From: Selaginella moellendorffii
Taxonomy: Eukaryota; Streptophyta; Lycopodiopsida; Selaginellales; Selaginellaceae
DNA: 64,000 bases
Assembly (NCBI RefSeq): GCF_000143415.4
Contig: NW_003314273.1
Location: 2,513,805-2,577,804, forward strand
Direction: 5' to 3'
Shown: positions 21,413 through 32,152 of the stretch, piece by piece
Layout of the letters: every line of letters starts with the position of its first letter
How positions within the stretch are numbered: position 1 is the first letter of the stretch
Position numbers and translations under genes: made by a program
Notes under the pieces: model-generated
What the model saw: the letters and a program-made list of their open reading frames with translations, nothing else
Databases searched by the model: none
What the model was told of the DNA's origin: nothing

Positions 21413-21931
21413 TCATCTCTTCTCTGGAGCGCAAGTTGTGCTCTTGGGACGCTTGTGATCCCCGAGAGGCGAATCGGTGGCCGAGCGCTTCAACTTGAGC
21501 TGCTTGCATACACTCGAGTGAGTGATGAATGAATCATAGCATTGATCGGGAAGAACTTACCTTGTGATCGGCTTTTTGATAGAAGTGCCTCAGCAAAATG
21601 TTGGTAGCTTCAGTGGAGATGACTGCAAAGAAAGCAAAGTTAGCTCAAATTCGCGAAGCTATGGTGATGGTTACCTTGATCCGCCGGAGGCATCGTCCGG
21701 TCGTGAGTAGCGTGATAAGTGAGCGGTGTGAGTTGCTGCAAAAAAAAAAAGAAAAAAAAAAAAGAAATGGTGGTCAGTCAAGCAAGAACAACGAAGAAAA
21801 CACGAAGAGAAGAAAAACCGAAGAGAAAATGCTCGTCGATCTCTTACGGAGCGATGAGAAGGATCCGATGGTCTCAACTGGCTGAAATTGTGCGGGTTGT
21901 ACGAAGGAAGATCGCCCAGCAAGGAACCCAT
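21413..21931 (-). CDS. DDA1: DET1- and DDB1-associated protein 1
   Basis: Four exons (21931-21848, 21735-21675, 21622-21561, 21499-21413) give a 97-aa protein. It is easily missed because no exon exceeds 87 nt. The sequence opens [20 protein letters not shown] and continues with [24 protein letters not shown] and [18 protein letters not shown], the conserved core of DDA1. In plants DDA1 joins COP10, DDB1 and DET1 in the CDD complex and helps CUL4-type ubiquitin ligases pick substrates. The C-terminus is basic ([19 protein letters not shown]). The acceptor of exon 2 follows a long T-rich tract. Upstream on the same strand a possible 5' UTR reaches toward 22230. Confidence 0.9.
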
Positions 21932-22431
21932 TGTGATCCTCGCGAAAAGAAAACCTCTTTTTTCGCTTTGCGTTGCTACTGATGAATGAAAAGAGCTAAT
22001 GAGAAGAGGGGAAGAACAAGGAGAGATTACTCCACATACCTCGACGAAGACGATAGATCTGCGCGCTTCTAGAGGAGGAGGCGCAGCGGCATTGCAAAGC
22101 CCTACCTACACTCTGGGAGAACCAAAAACCCTACCCTTCGAGCGCAAGCGACACGATCGCTCGCTTCTATCCGATAGAGCGACCAGGATTTTAAGGCGCA
22201 CACCGATTCCCTCTCGCTCGATCGATCGCAACCCCGCAGCTAAAAGAATGTCCCTTCTCTCCTCCTCCTATGACATGGAAAAGAGCCTTGGTTTTGTTGG
22301 CTAGGGTTTTTAAGCGGCATCGTCGACAATGCGGGCAGCAGGGCGCGCGATCTTCCCTCCCCGACCGATCAGCAGGTGTTTGTAGCTCGCCAGGAGCTGG
22401 GAATCCCCCGGCGCCAGCTTAGATCGTGGCC
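21932..22431. promoter_or_regulatory. Divergent intergenic region, DDA1 and alpha/beta hydrolase
   Basis: A 500-bp spacer between oppositely oriented starts. Going toward DDA1 it contains AACCCTA-type motifs (AAAAACCCTACCC, AAGCCCTACC) and a candidate 5' UTR intron donor (GAGGTATGTGG on the minus strand near 22040). It probably houses both promoters. No precise start site can be read. Confidence 0.45.
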
Positions 22432-23360
22432 ATGGCAGTGGAATTCGAGAGTGTGGATGGAGGGAATGGAATCTCGCTCGCTGTGAGGATCTACAGGCCG
22501 GCGGAGGAGGCGCGCATCGCAGATCTGGCGCTGGTTCTGGTGCACCAATTCACGGTGCTTGGCGGGTGTCAGGGATTGCTCAAAGGGATGGCGACGGAGC
22601 TCAACAACAGGGGATACCTGGTTGTCACGTTTGATATGCGTGGTGCTGGGCGATCCTCCGGGCGGGCTACGCTCATGGGATCGTCGGAGGTCCAGGACGT
22701 GGTGAGAGTTTGCGAGTGGGCCGTGGAGAAAATCCCTGCCTCGAGGATCGTTCTCGTCGGCTCTTCAGCGGGTACGTGAAACTCCTCCGACCGATCGTAC
22801 TCTAGTCGGTTTGGAAGCTCTAGTTTTTCCATAGCTGTTCTTCCTCCTCTTTCGTTTCTTCGTCTCTTTCTCCCAAGCTTTGGAGTTCTGTTGTGGATTT
22901 CCTTTTTATCTTCAGTCTTGTTTGGAAGCATTGCTTGATCGAAACAGGAACTCTTGATGGATGATCATCAGGATGAGAGAATGGAGCATGCATTTCCTTT
23001 TGGGTTCTAACTCTAGTTTCTCTTTTCTCGATTCCAGGGGCTCCAATTGCTGGCTCGGCTGTGGATCAGGTGAAAGAAGTAGTGGGATACGTGGGGCTGG
23101 GCTACCCGTTTGGATTCTGGGCGTCGGTTCTTTTCGGCCGCCACAACAAAGCGATCCTCCAGTCGGCCAAGCCCAAGCTGTTCGTCATGGGAACTCGCGA
23201 TGGGTTTACGAGCGTCAAGCAGCTGGAATCCAAGCTCAAGTCCGCGGTTGGGAGAGCCGAGACGCGCCTCGTCCCTGGAGTCGGCCATTTCCAGATGGAA
23301 GCTCCCGACTACGATCCCATGATGGCCAACTTTGTCACAGAGTTCTGTAAGTCATTGTGA
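22432..23360 (+). CDS. Alpha/beta hydrolase superfamily protein
   Basis: Two exons (22432-22771 and 23038-23360) give 220 aa. The fold signatures are LVLVHQFTVLGG (oxyanion strand), FDMRGAGRSSG, nucleophile elbow VGSSAG (Ser in G-S-S-A-G, split by the intron), acid in GTRDGF and catalytic His in GVGHF. It is a small cytosolic-type hydrolase with no signal peptide; the substrate is unknown. The start is the ATG at 22432 in GGCCATGGC, a good plant context. A broken copy of intron 1 and exon 2 lies at 5446-5975. Directly downstream on the same strand is a truncated PRP22 copy, mirroring the arrangement at the other locus. Confidence 0.88.
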
Positions 23361-23595
23361 TTTTTTCTGTGTTATATACAAGAGTGCCTTGAGCTGTATT
23401 TTAAAAAATTAATAATTCTACCTCAGCATAGCCGCATTATAAACTTTTCATACTAAAATTGTCACAGAAATACAAGATTAGATGGATCTTTATAGAGTAT
23501 CAATTTTTGTGAACAAAAAGAGTGAACTGAATAAACAGCCCTAAGAGTTTAGTAACCATGGTTATATAAAGATTAAAAAAAGGGAGAGCTCAGCG

Positions 23596-24243
23596 ATGGA
23601 GCTCCACTTGTCGCTCGTGTCAAAGGTATGCACCGAGCTAGAAACGCACGTAGGGTGCAGCAACAAGACGCTGGCCGAGTGTATCATCGAGCTGGGCCGG
23701 CGCAGCGAGAGCGTGGAGAAATTCGGCGGCAAGCTCAAGGAAAACGGGGCGGAGTTCCCGGATGACTTCGTCAAGAGGCTGCTGGCGATCATTCACGCCA
23801 TCTTCCCGCCCGTGAGGAAAGACAAGGATAGACATCGGGGGAGGGAGGAAGATAGAGATCATAAGGAGAAGGAGCGAGATAAAGAGGAGAGGGATTGCGA
23901 GCGGGATCGAGATGGAGAAAGGCATAGGGACACGGATAGCAGTGGGAGAAGCAGCAGCTCTCCAGAGAGGTTTGAAATAACGCAGCTGGCTGCTTCAGGG
24001 GTGGTGGGCATGCGAAATAATCCCATGCATGACGATGACGGAGGTTGTATGCTGTATGACGACGAGGGTGAGGAAGAAGAGCTTGAAATAGAGCTGAACG
24101 AGGACGAGCCTGCGTTCTTGAGGGGACTCGGTTGATCTCTCACCTGTGAAGATCGTGAGGAACCCCGACGGTTCTTTGCAGAGAGCAGCATTGGCTCTGG
24201 CTAAGCTTCGCGAACAGCAGCAGCGAACAATGCTGGACTCTAG
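23596..24243 (+). pseudogene. Truncated PRP22 copy
   Basis: The first 179 codons follow PRP22 closely ([53 protein letters not shown]). The S1 domain and linker are deleted: the sequence jumps from TDSSGRSS to SPERFEITQLAASG. A frameshift then gives a stop at 24135, but PRP22-like DNA continues to about 24243 (GATCGTGAGGAACCCCGACG, CAGCGAACAATGCTGGACTC). All helicase motifs are absent. The open part could still be transcribed, but a function is unlikely. Confidence 0.9.
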
Positions 24244-26755
24244 ACTTGAATTCCAAAACTGTATAGGTAGTTCAGGTGGTTCATAACACTACAGTGACAA
24301 TATAGGTTTTTCAGCATGTTTTGACAATTTGAGTTTTCCAGTAAGTTTTATATATGGTTTTAAAATTTGGCTATAGGTATTTTTATTAGTTCTATATAGT
24401 GGTTATGATTTACTGCTTCTGTCTATGTTTGTAGCATGGTCTTGAAATATGATTAACTTTATAAATCAGTTTTTGGAATGATTTATATTAATGTTTAAAA
24501 GCTAACCTTTAAAGAAGATTGTCCTAAAGTTAGGTACTTCATCCACTTGTGATCAACCCATCTGAAGTGGTGATGTATTTATTCTTCTTGAGTAAATATT
24601 AATAGTTGTATGGTCATAATCTTAGCAATACTGCAAGACCATAACTTTGAGCATCTTTGAAGTAGACAATCACTTACTTGGCATCTCTTATACAATCCTT
24701 CAAACTCAGTTGAAAACTTGCATAAAAACACAAATGCATTAATGAATTCAAATAAAATGGATTGAAGATGCCCTTTTGCAAGTGAACATTTATTGAATGG
24801 GGAATTCCCAAGTAAAGGAATCTCAAAAGAAGAATTAGTGTTTGAAGTTTGGAATACATAAGTGAAATGTTCTCCAATATAAAAAATATCCACTATAACT
24901 GGGCAATACTGATTTAATTCACAATCTTGAACCACCTCCAAAGCTAACTTACATCTTTTCTAGTGGGAATCATAGTGTGAGAGAATGAAAATTTCGATCA
25001 AAATGAGCTCAACTAGAATTATACAAATGTGATCAAATCCCATTTGACAAGGGTTTAAGATTTTCCATCCAATTTCAACATCTACTTGAGGTGATAAATG
25101 AGAATTTGGATAAATGTACTGGTAAACCAAAATATAAACTTATTTATCTCAAGAGTTAAAAATCTAAAAGATAAATTTTACTAACAGTAATTTCCCAAAA
25201 AGAAAACTTAGATTTTGTTGTTGACAAAAATTAAGAATTTTTTTGTGATTTCCAAAAAAAATCTCTCCTAGAAATAGTATTATATATAAACCAAGTTTTT
25301 CTTTGAGTTATTTTCATCTTTGATAATTGTGTTTGATTATTATTTAAAAAATTTTAAGTGAATGTAAATTGCTTGATAAGGTGCAATCTTTGTGCTCATT
25401 GTTGTGGCAGAATTGATTCTAGCAACCCCAAAAATAGGCCACATGCTTAGAAATTTTATTTACACTAAGTTGGAATTTTAGTTTCTAACACTTATAAAGC
25501 ACCAAAACTAGTTCTTTTACTTGTTTCTATAATTGTGAAGCTTGGACCTATAATTTAATTACAATGAGTCCATTTAAAATTAACACATCACTATATGATA
25601 TTGTAAGTTGAACAAAATTAAAAGCTAAATCATTTTTCTTTTTCAACAAATGAACAAATCAATCAATTAACTTAAAAGAAATATAAATGTTATGATAAAC
25701 TAATGTACTATATACTATTCTTTCCCATGTTTTCTTTATAGTTTTTGAGTTTGTTGTGATATCATATAAATATTTGAATTCACTCTCTAAAGTTGCAACC
25801 CAATAATTACCAAATTCTCCATAGTTAAAGTTGTTATAAAAAAAACATACCTTTATCCAAGTGAGTGTTCTACATGTGCTCCTCTCCATTTAACACTTCT
25901 AACTAGTTACAATATTCACAAGCATGTTGAAGTGTTCTTAGTCATAAATCTTACTAACATTATAAAAAATATTAATAATAACCAATATAAACCTATAACA
26001 CCTTTTTAGACTATCATTTAGTAATCCAACCATGATATAGGGAGTATACCATTGAGCAAATACTTGATGCTCAATAGCTTGCTAATAATTAAGTGTTTGA
26101 ATAATATACAAGATTTAAGCATCTTACTAAATCAGAACTTGTTAATTATGTAGATGTGTTAAAGTTATTAAGTATTTATTTTTACTCTCCACCATAGCAA
26201 AAAGCTCATCATCAAATTTTTTATATCCATTTAATACACTTTTATGCATTAGCTCCACAACAAAAGAGAACACCAAATCAAGTTTAGACAAAAGCTTATT
26301 AAAAAATCCATTCAATAATTTAACTCAAATCTACTTACCCATAACAATTAAGAAAGAGAGTAGTGTTCTATTATGAATATCAGTATCCCTCTAGATTTTC
26401 TTGAGATTTGTGAGTGAAAACCATTAAACAACCAAAACTTTATCTACTCTTTCCTCCTAATCTTGCATAGTTTTGAGTTGTTTTAGTTCCATCAAATTTA
26501 ATAAAATATTTGAGTACTTCCAGTGTGACATTTGTAATGTAGACAACTTACTCTTCCCTTACTTAACATTTTCAATAGCTTGCATTATGTTGGATGGTTT
26601 GATCCAGAAATTAAGCATAAAATTAGTTGTTTAAACTCTTGTAGCCTTAGAAAACAAACATCCAACCCATATTTGACTTTCACACCATCTTTGAAAAGTT
26701 CTTCTAATTTGTATAGTAGAAATTTTAGAAATGGGTCATGTTGACAAAATTTGTA
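24244..26755. other. AT-rich region with no recognisable gene
   Basis: Strongly AT-rich with frequent stops. The only notable frame is 24579-24941 on the minus strand (120 aa, containing LFEFINAFVFLCKFS), and a weaker one lies at 26585-26800 (minus, FLKFLLYKLEELFKDG). Neither resembles a family I can name; they may be pieces of a decayed transposon. Confidence 0.4.
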
Positions 26756-26936
26756 GTCAGATTGGCTATTGTAAAAGTAAATCGGCAAAGATTCCGGCAA
26801 GTGTGGTTACTCACTTACCACCTCTAGAGGTATACATATGGTTGACAAAATTTGGCCCATACCTCTAGAGGTGGTAAGTGAGTAACCACACTTGCCAGAA
26901 TCTTTGCCGGTTTACTTTTACAATAGCCAATCTGAC
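26756..26936. repeat. Long near-perfect palindrome (hairpin)
   Basis: The left arm 26756-26833 starts GTCAGATTGGCTATTGTAAA and the right arm 26859-26936 ends with its complement, TTTACAATAGCCAATCTGAC. The arms are about 78 bp with only a few mismatches, and the loop is about 25 bp. GTTGACAAAATTT occurs both left of the palindrome and in the loop. The right arm contains CTTTGCCGGTTTACTTT, a sequence also found next to the other two P450 genes (47367, 57255). It ends at the border of the inverted P450 unit. Confidence 0.9.
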
Positions 26937-27114
26937 TTGCGATGTCGTCCAATATCATTGAAAAGTGAGTAACCACACACAAACCACCACTAACCAACGA
27001 GTAACAGTGTAACGCTACAAGTTCCTGTAGTTTCTTAGGGATAGATCCACTCCATCTGTTTGGCTTAAATGCACTCGCCCACATCTCCCACACATTTTAC
27101 CCTTAATCCAGCAA

Positions 27115-28848
27115 ATGGAAGGGAGATGGATCTTGAGCACTTGCATCGTCCTCTTCACTGCAGCGCTATGGCGATTCGTGACGGTCTACTGGTGGCGCCC
27201 CAGGGCGATCGCGGCGCAGCTGAAGAAGGAGGGCATTCAGGGGCTTCCATTCCGGTTCATGGTAGGCCAAATAGCTGAAATCCAGAACATGAGGCGCGCC
27301 ATCAAGACATGGAAAGTTTCAGCCACGACATTTTCCATCGGGTACATCCTGCGTTGCTCAAATGGCGGAAGCAATATGGTATGTTATTGTCATCCCTGAT
27401 GAATCTCAAAGCTTCGTTTCTGATGATCATGGTCCAGGAAAGAGATTTGTGTTCTGGTGGGGAACTGAACCAAGGATATCGGTCTCGGAGCCTGAGATCG
27501 TAAGGGAGGTTTTGTCTAAGAAGTTTTCTCAGTTTGATAAATCGGAGGGCGGGTTGCGGGTTGCGAACTTGTTCCTTGGTCGTGGATTGGTTTGTGTTAC
27601 TGGAGAGGAATGGGGTCATCACCGCCGACTCGTAGCACCGGCATTCTTTCATGAACGTATTAAAGTGGGTATTCATACTATTATCTTCTGTTTCTGATTC
27701 TCCTGTACACAGCAAATGACCGGTACAATCGCAGGGTGCACATTTCGCATGCTTGATCAATGGGAAGCTACGAGGCAGCAGAATCCCGAGATTGAAATCT
27801 CTGGAGAAGTGCGCAAGCTCACAGGAGACGTTATCTCCCATACAGCATTTGGAACTAGCTATCTCGAAGGGCAGAGGGTTTTCGAGATATTGTCTAAGAA
27901 AATCCCAGAGCTAGTGCCCAAACTCATCAGCTTTTCGTGGATTCCAGGCTTCAGGTATGCTCGATCATCTATTGAACTGAATCATAATCACTTGCTACAG
28001 GTTTCTCCCACTTCCAATCAACCTCCAACTGTGGAAGCTTCATCAGGAGTTGGATTCTCTGATCACTGGGATCATAGACGAGCGTCGGAACTCAGTGAAG
28101 TCAGGGGGGAGCAATACATACGGGAATGACTTACTCGGACTGATGCTAAAGGAGTGTGACAGCAGCAGTAATTTCACAAGCAGTAATCTGATAGAGGAAT
28201 GCAAGACGTTCTACATTGCGGGCCATGAGACCACAGCCGCCCTACTAACCTGGACTTTGATGCTACTGGGAGGCTATCCTGAATGGCAAGAACGCGCCCG
28301 TGCTGAGGTACACGAAGTATGTGGCAATGAGATTCCTGATGGCGAGAGTGTCAGCAGGCTCAAGCTTGTAAGTCGATCAATATCTCCTAATTCCAAAACT
28401 TAACTTCTTGATTCTTGAACAGGTGGGAATGATCCTTTACGAAACTCTGCGGTTGTATCCACCAGTAGTCGAGATGACCAGGGAGTGTGTGGAGGAGTCT
28501 TGGCTGCAAGATTTACACGTTCCAAAAGGAGTATCTGTATTGTTTCCAATCGTTGGATTGCATCAGGATAAGGAGCTCTGGGGAGAAGATGCAGGCCAAT
28601 TCAATCCTGATCGCTTCAAAGATGGGATCTCAAGCGCGTGCAAGCATCCAAATGCTTTCATGCCGTTTTCGTTTGGGCCGCGGGTGTGCGTGGGCCAGTC
28701 GTTTGCGATGATCGAAGCCAAAGTCATTCTGGCTATGATACTACAGCGATTCTTGTTCCGGCTTTCACCGAACTACCGCCATAATCCTGCGATGAAGTTT
28801 GGCTTGAAGCCTATCCATGGAGTGCCGCTTGTACTCTGTAAAATGTGA
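27115..28848 (+). pseudogene. Cytochrome P450 copy 1 (frameshifted), CYP72-clan-like
   Basis: Five exons matching copies 2 and 3: 27115-27378, 27438-27664, 27713-27954, 28001-28367, 28423-28848. Exon 1 is 264 nt against 271 nt in the other copies, because 7 nt are missing after GCCATCAAG near 27305. This shifts the frame inside the N-terminal third. Downstream the coding is well kept: AGHETT (I helix), ETLR (K helix), FNPDRF and the heme loop FSFGPRVCVGQ. Without a rescue it would make no full-length enzyme. It lies on the plus strand, unlike the other two. An alternative start downstream would lack the membrane anchor. Confidence 0.85.
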
Positions 28849-30640
28849 TGCATGTTCGTGGCATTAGAAGTTTATAAAAGTTATGTTTGTTAAACTTCTC
28901 CGAGTTCTTGAACCAAACTGGTTGATAAATCATCTGCTCTTTCATAGTACCTCAGAAACGTTTAGAACCATCGCGATGGAGCCCGAGGTTCCAAGAGATC
29001 TGCATCTTTTCATCCACCACCGAGTGCTTCTTGAACGATCCAGAGCGAGACGCGGTTTGGTGTCAAGGGCGAGACGATCAAGTGCGAGATCAACTCATCT
29101 AGAACCCGTCCTCCTAACTCCTAAATCCGCCTCGAGCAGCGAGAATCTCGTCCAAAATGCCATGCTTATCAAATTCAAAGTAGAGTTTAAACTGTTTATA
29201 ATACTGTTTTGATATGGATACATATATTTTTCGAGCCATTGGATTGAAACAGCATAGTTTAGAATATAGCCATCAATCGGCATTATGGAATAGACAGGAC
29301 TGCCATAGTGGATCACATTCTAGTTTGGGCTTGCATTGCTTCACCAGCCACTGCACAATAGAAACTACCCCTGCAAAATCAGTGATCCACTCTGAATTGA
29401 AAGGAGATGGAAAACATATATCTTAGATGTACCACCACCGCTAACACTGAATTTACCAACAGGAATCAACGTCCATCAATGACTTGTGATATGCATTACA
29501 TATTTGCTCTAATATATTAATTATAACATTTTGTACTTAGTGAAGGATATTAGTATTAGCCACAACCACACCATCAACATCCACTATAATATAGTTTGAT
29601 GGAATACAAAATAATTTAATATTAAAAACAAAGTACCATATGCAAAGTTGTCTAAATTTTTTAATTAATTATTTTACACATAAATATTAAATATAATAAT
29701 GCAATGTTGCATTAATATAAAAGATTAACTAATGTTAAATATAATTAAATATTTTCGGTCACTTAGTAATTAAATCACTTCAACATTTTGGATAAGTTTA
29801 TTTTAAGTTTTCCAATATTGTAAATGTAGTTACAAAATTAATTATGTCAAAAGTAAAGATGTTTATAATATTGCAACCTGAAAGTGTAAATCTTGACCTT
29901 TTTCTATGTAAAAAAGTCTTTGCAACCATATCCACTGTAGTATTTGAATATATAGATTCTTCATAAGTTGTGAATAAATCTTTGCTCAAAATCAATCAAG
30001 CTAACTTTTATGTGTGGAAACAGTTCATACAAACCAAGTATAATATCATTGCTATGTCTTCACTGAAGTATTGGGCCAAAAGTTTAAACATAAGGGTAAT
30101 AAAAGTCCAAGAATCAAGCATTATATCTTTTTGTTGCATTCGTATGTAATTTATGGGGTTATAGGCCTACTTATCCAAAAAAAATTATTTCTTTTTAATG
30201 TATTCTTTTACATTATAACCTAATCTAAGTACATTCTAACCGTTAGGTCATAAAATATGCTAAAATATACCTAGAAGTGTTTCAACTGTACATTTAGAAT
30301 ATACCTGAATATTCTAGCATACTATTTATAACCCTGCCAGTGATCAGAATTCTTCTCATCCCTTCATCGTTTTTTCTTTCCTCAGTGCCGATCAGGGTAG
30401 GTGAGTGAGTGAGAGACTTAGACAAGATCTTAGTAGCATCACATCAAGAAGAAAGAGGAAGAAGAAGAAGAAGAAGAAGACATGGCTTCTCCAAGGCGAT
30501 GCTCCATCCTCTTTAAATGAAGGCGTTTGCTGCCAGAGATCGATCTACTCACTCACACTGGAGGAGCTCCAGAATTCAATGCAGGACGAGTTCACTCCTT
30601 ATGGTTACCTTTTAAGAATAGGTTAAGATCACTAGGGTTG
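28849..30640. repeat. Repeated P450/F-box flank, copy 1
   Basis: 28849-29165 is the 3' flank of P450, shared in inverted form with 47396-47703 and 57294-57612. From 29166 on, the sequence is collinear with 49642-52500 and 59525-61640 (landmarks AACTGTTTATA, AGCCATTGGATTGAAACAGC, GATATGCATTACATATTT). Near 30360-30500 lies the F-box leader with a (GAA)n run before an ATG. Strongly AT-rich; no gene seen. Confidence 0.75.
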
Positions 30641-30643
30641 CAA

Positions 30644-32152
30644 ATGAATCAAGAGATTGAGGAGGAAGTGTTGCAGCAGCTGCCGCTGTGCGATGTCTGG
30701 CGGATGAGAGCAGTGTGCAAACAGTGGCGGGAATTGATCGACTCCCCAGGGTTTGGCAAGCATTCCAGCAGCTGTTCCGGAAGAAATGCACAATACAGCA
30801 CCCCTCACTCTTACATGGTTGCCCCTTTGCCACGCTCACTCCTTGCTTCCTCCGTGGCACGCTTAGTCACGCCCAGCTCTGCACCCTAAATGTTTAACGT
30901 TAAACTTTAATTAGTAGATGCTGTTAACGGATATGTTAAGGACTATAATTTTATAATTAGCCAGTGAATGAACGGCTATAATTTATAAGTATATAACCTA
31001 CGATTGGTTTAGGTTTTTCCTCATTGTGTTTTATGTTTGTGCTCCTTATATTTTCTTTCTTATTTTATTCATTCTCTTTAGTATTGGAATATTCTTTTAG
31101 GTTTTGTATTACTGTTGGTCTTCTTCCACAAGAGAGAGAAAGGAAGCTACATTTAATATTCTATGCAGTCATATTAAGCTATACAATCAAGATAATGCTG
31201 TTATAGTAGAATAAATAATATATTTGATTTTGTACTTTTAAATACTTAAAAATAGTTGAAAATAATATACAGTAAGTGCATGTAAGCAATGAGGTAGCAT
31301 GCAAATCCAAATAAGCAAACAGGGCCCACCCTAAATAAGGGGGGGTGCTGTATTATGCATTCTACCCCAACTGGATAGAGATGGAAGTGTGCCCATAGGG
31401 GGGGTTTCTTATAGGAAGTGCTGGTGGATTGCTCTGCTTTGTGAAAGGGAACCAGGTCCTAGTAGGCAATCCACTCACTGGATGCTTTAGAGTGTTCAGG
31501 GCTAAAAGGCTGATTTCATCCTCTTACATGGGCATTAGTCAAGACTTCAAGGAATACACAGTCTGCTTTGTAAGAAGTGGTTCTTGTGAAGAAAAAAAAG
31601 TTGAGATCAGAGGTAAGGCGAGAAGTGTCTACACAATGTTTACAACAGCTCATGTATACAACTCGAAACTTGGATGTTGGAGGGCTGCTAGCACACCATT
31701 GGGATGGTGTCAGTTGGAGAATGGTGGGCAACACTTTGTATTTGCTTTGTGGTCACTACAAGAAGTTGAATGATCCAGAGTATGTTGGTCTGTTCACTTT
31801 GGATTTGGAAGGGTTGAGGTTTGAATTAAAGCAGACTTGGCCATGGGATGAGCGGCTACACAGGAATCATGGTGTATTTGTTTCCTGCCATGGTCGGACA
31901 GGTTGCACTCAATTCAAAAACAGCATGCAGCTATGGTATATGCAAGGAGAAACAGGTGGTGGTGTTGAAGGTGAAAATCTGGCTAAAGGTGTTAGTAAAG
32001 AATGCAATGCTATTTGTTTGAATGGAGCTGTTTTATTTGTGGAGGAGAAGTCTTTGAATTTATCTACTACAGATGCAATTGCTTTCCCATTTCAGATAAA
32101 TTCCGATCTAGCAAATTTGGTAAAATTTACACCTTCACTTTTATTACCATAA
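30644..32152 (+). pseudogene. F-box/kelch-like gene copy 1, interrupted
   Basis: It starts MNQEIEEEVLQQLPL, followed by the F-box core DVWRMRAVCKQWRELIDSPGF. F-box proteins recruit substrates to SCF ubiquitin ligases through SKP1. The gene is then interrupted by a 559-bp insertion (30794-31352). After it the C-terminal part resumes (GSAGGLLCF-like, then LYLLCGHYKKLNDPEYVGLF, QTWPWDERLHRN, VFVSCHGRTG). Frame changes are needed at several points, including a 15-bp-scale loss near 31495 relative to copy 2. The last 190 codons (31577-32152) are open. Not expected to be functional. Confidence 0.8.
30794..31352. mobile_element. 559-bp non-autonomous DNA transposon (MITE-like)
   Basis: It is absent from the two other F-box copies at this place. 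It begins TACAGCACCCC and ends GGGGTGCTGTA, an 11-bp perfect terminal inverted repeat. If the outer TA is the target duplication, the termini are CAGCACCCC. No transposase frame. Short ATGCA matches on both sides give no clear longer duplication. Confidence 0.7.

Noticed and set aside
24579-24941. 120-aa minus-strand frame in AT-rich DNA
   Set aside because: No recognisable family and low-complexity surroundings; kept only as a remark in the region entry.
26935-29165. P450 unit as a classical TIR transposon
   Set aside because: The two ends (GCATGGCATTTTGGAC and ACTTGCGATGTCGTCC) agree at only about half of the positions and no target duplication is seen; the inversion is real but a TIR element is not supported.
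30405-30626. Lys-rich frame over the (GAA)n run in the F-box leader
   Set aside because: Made by the microsatellite; the frame differs among the three copies.
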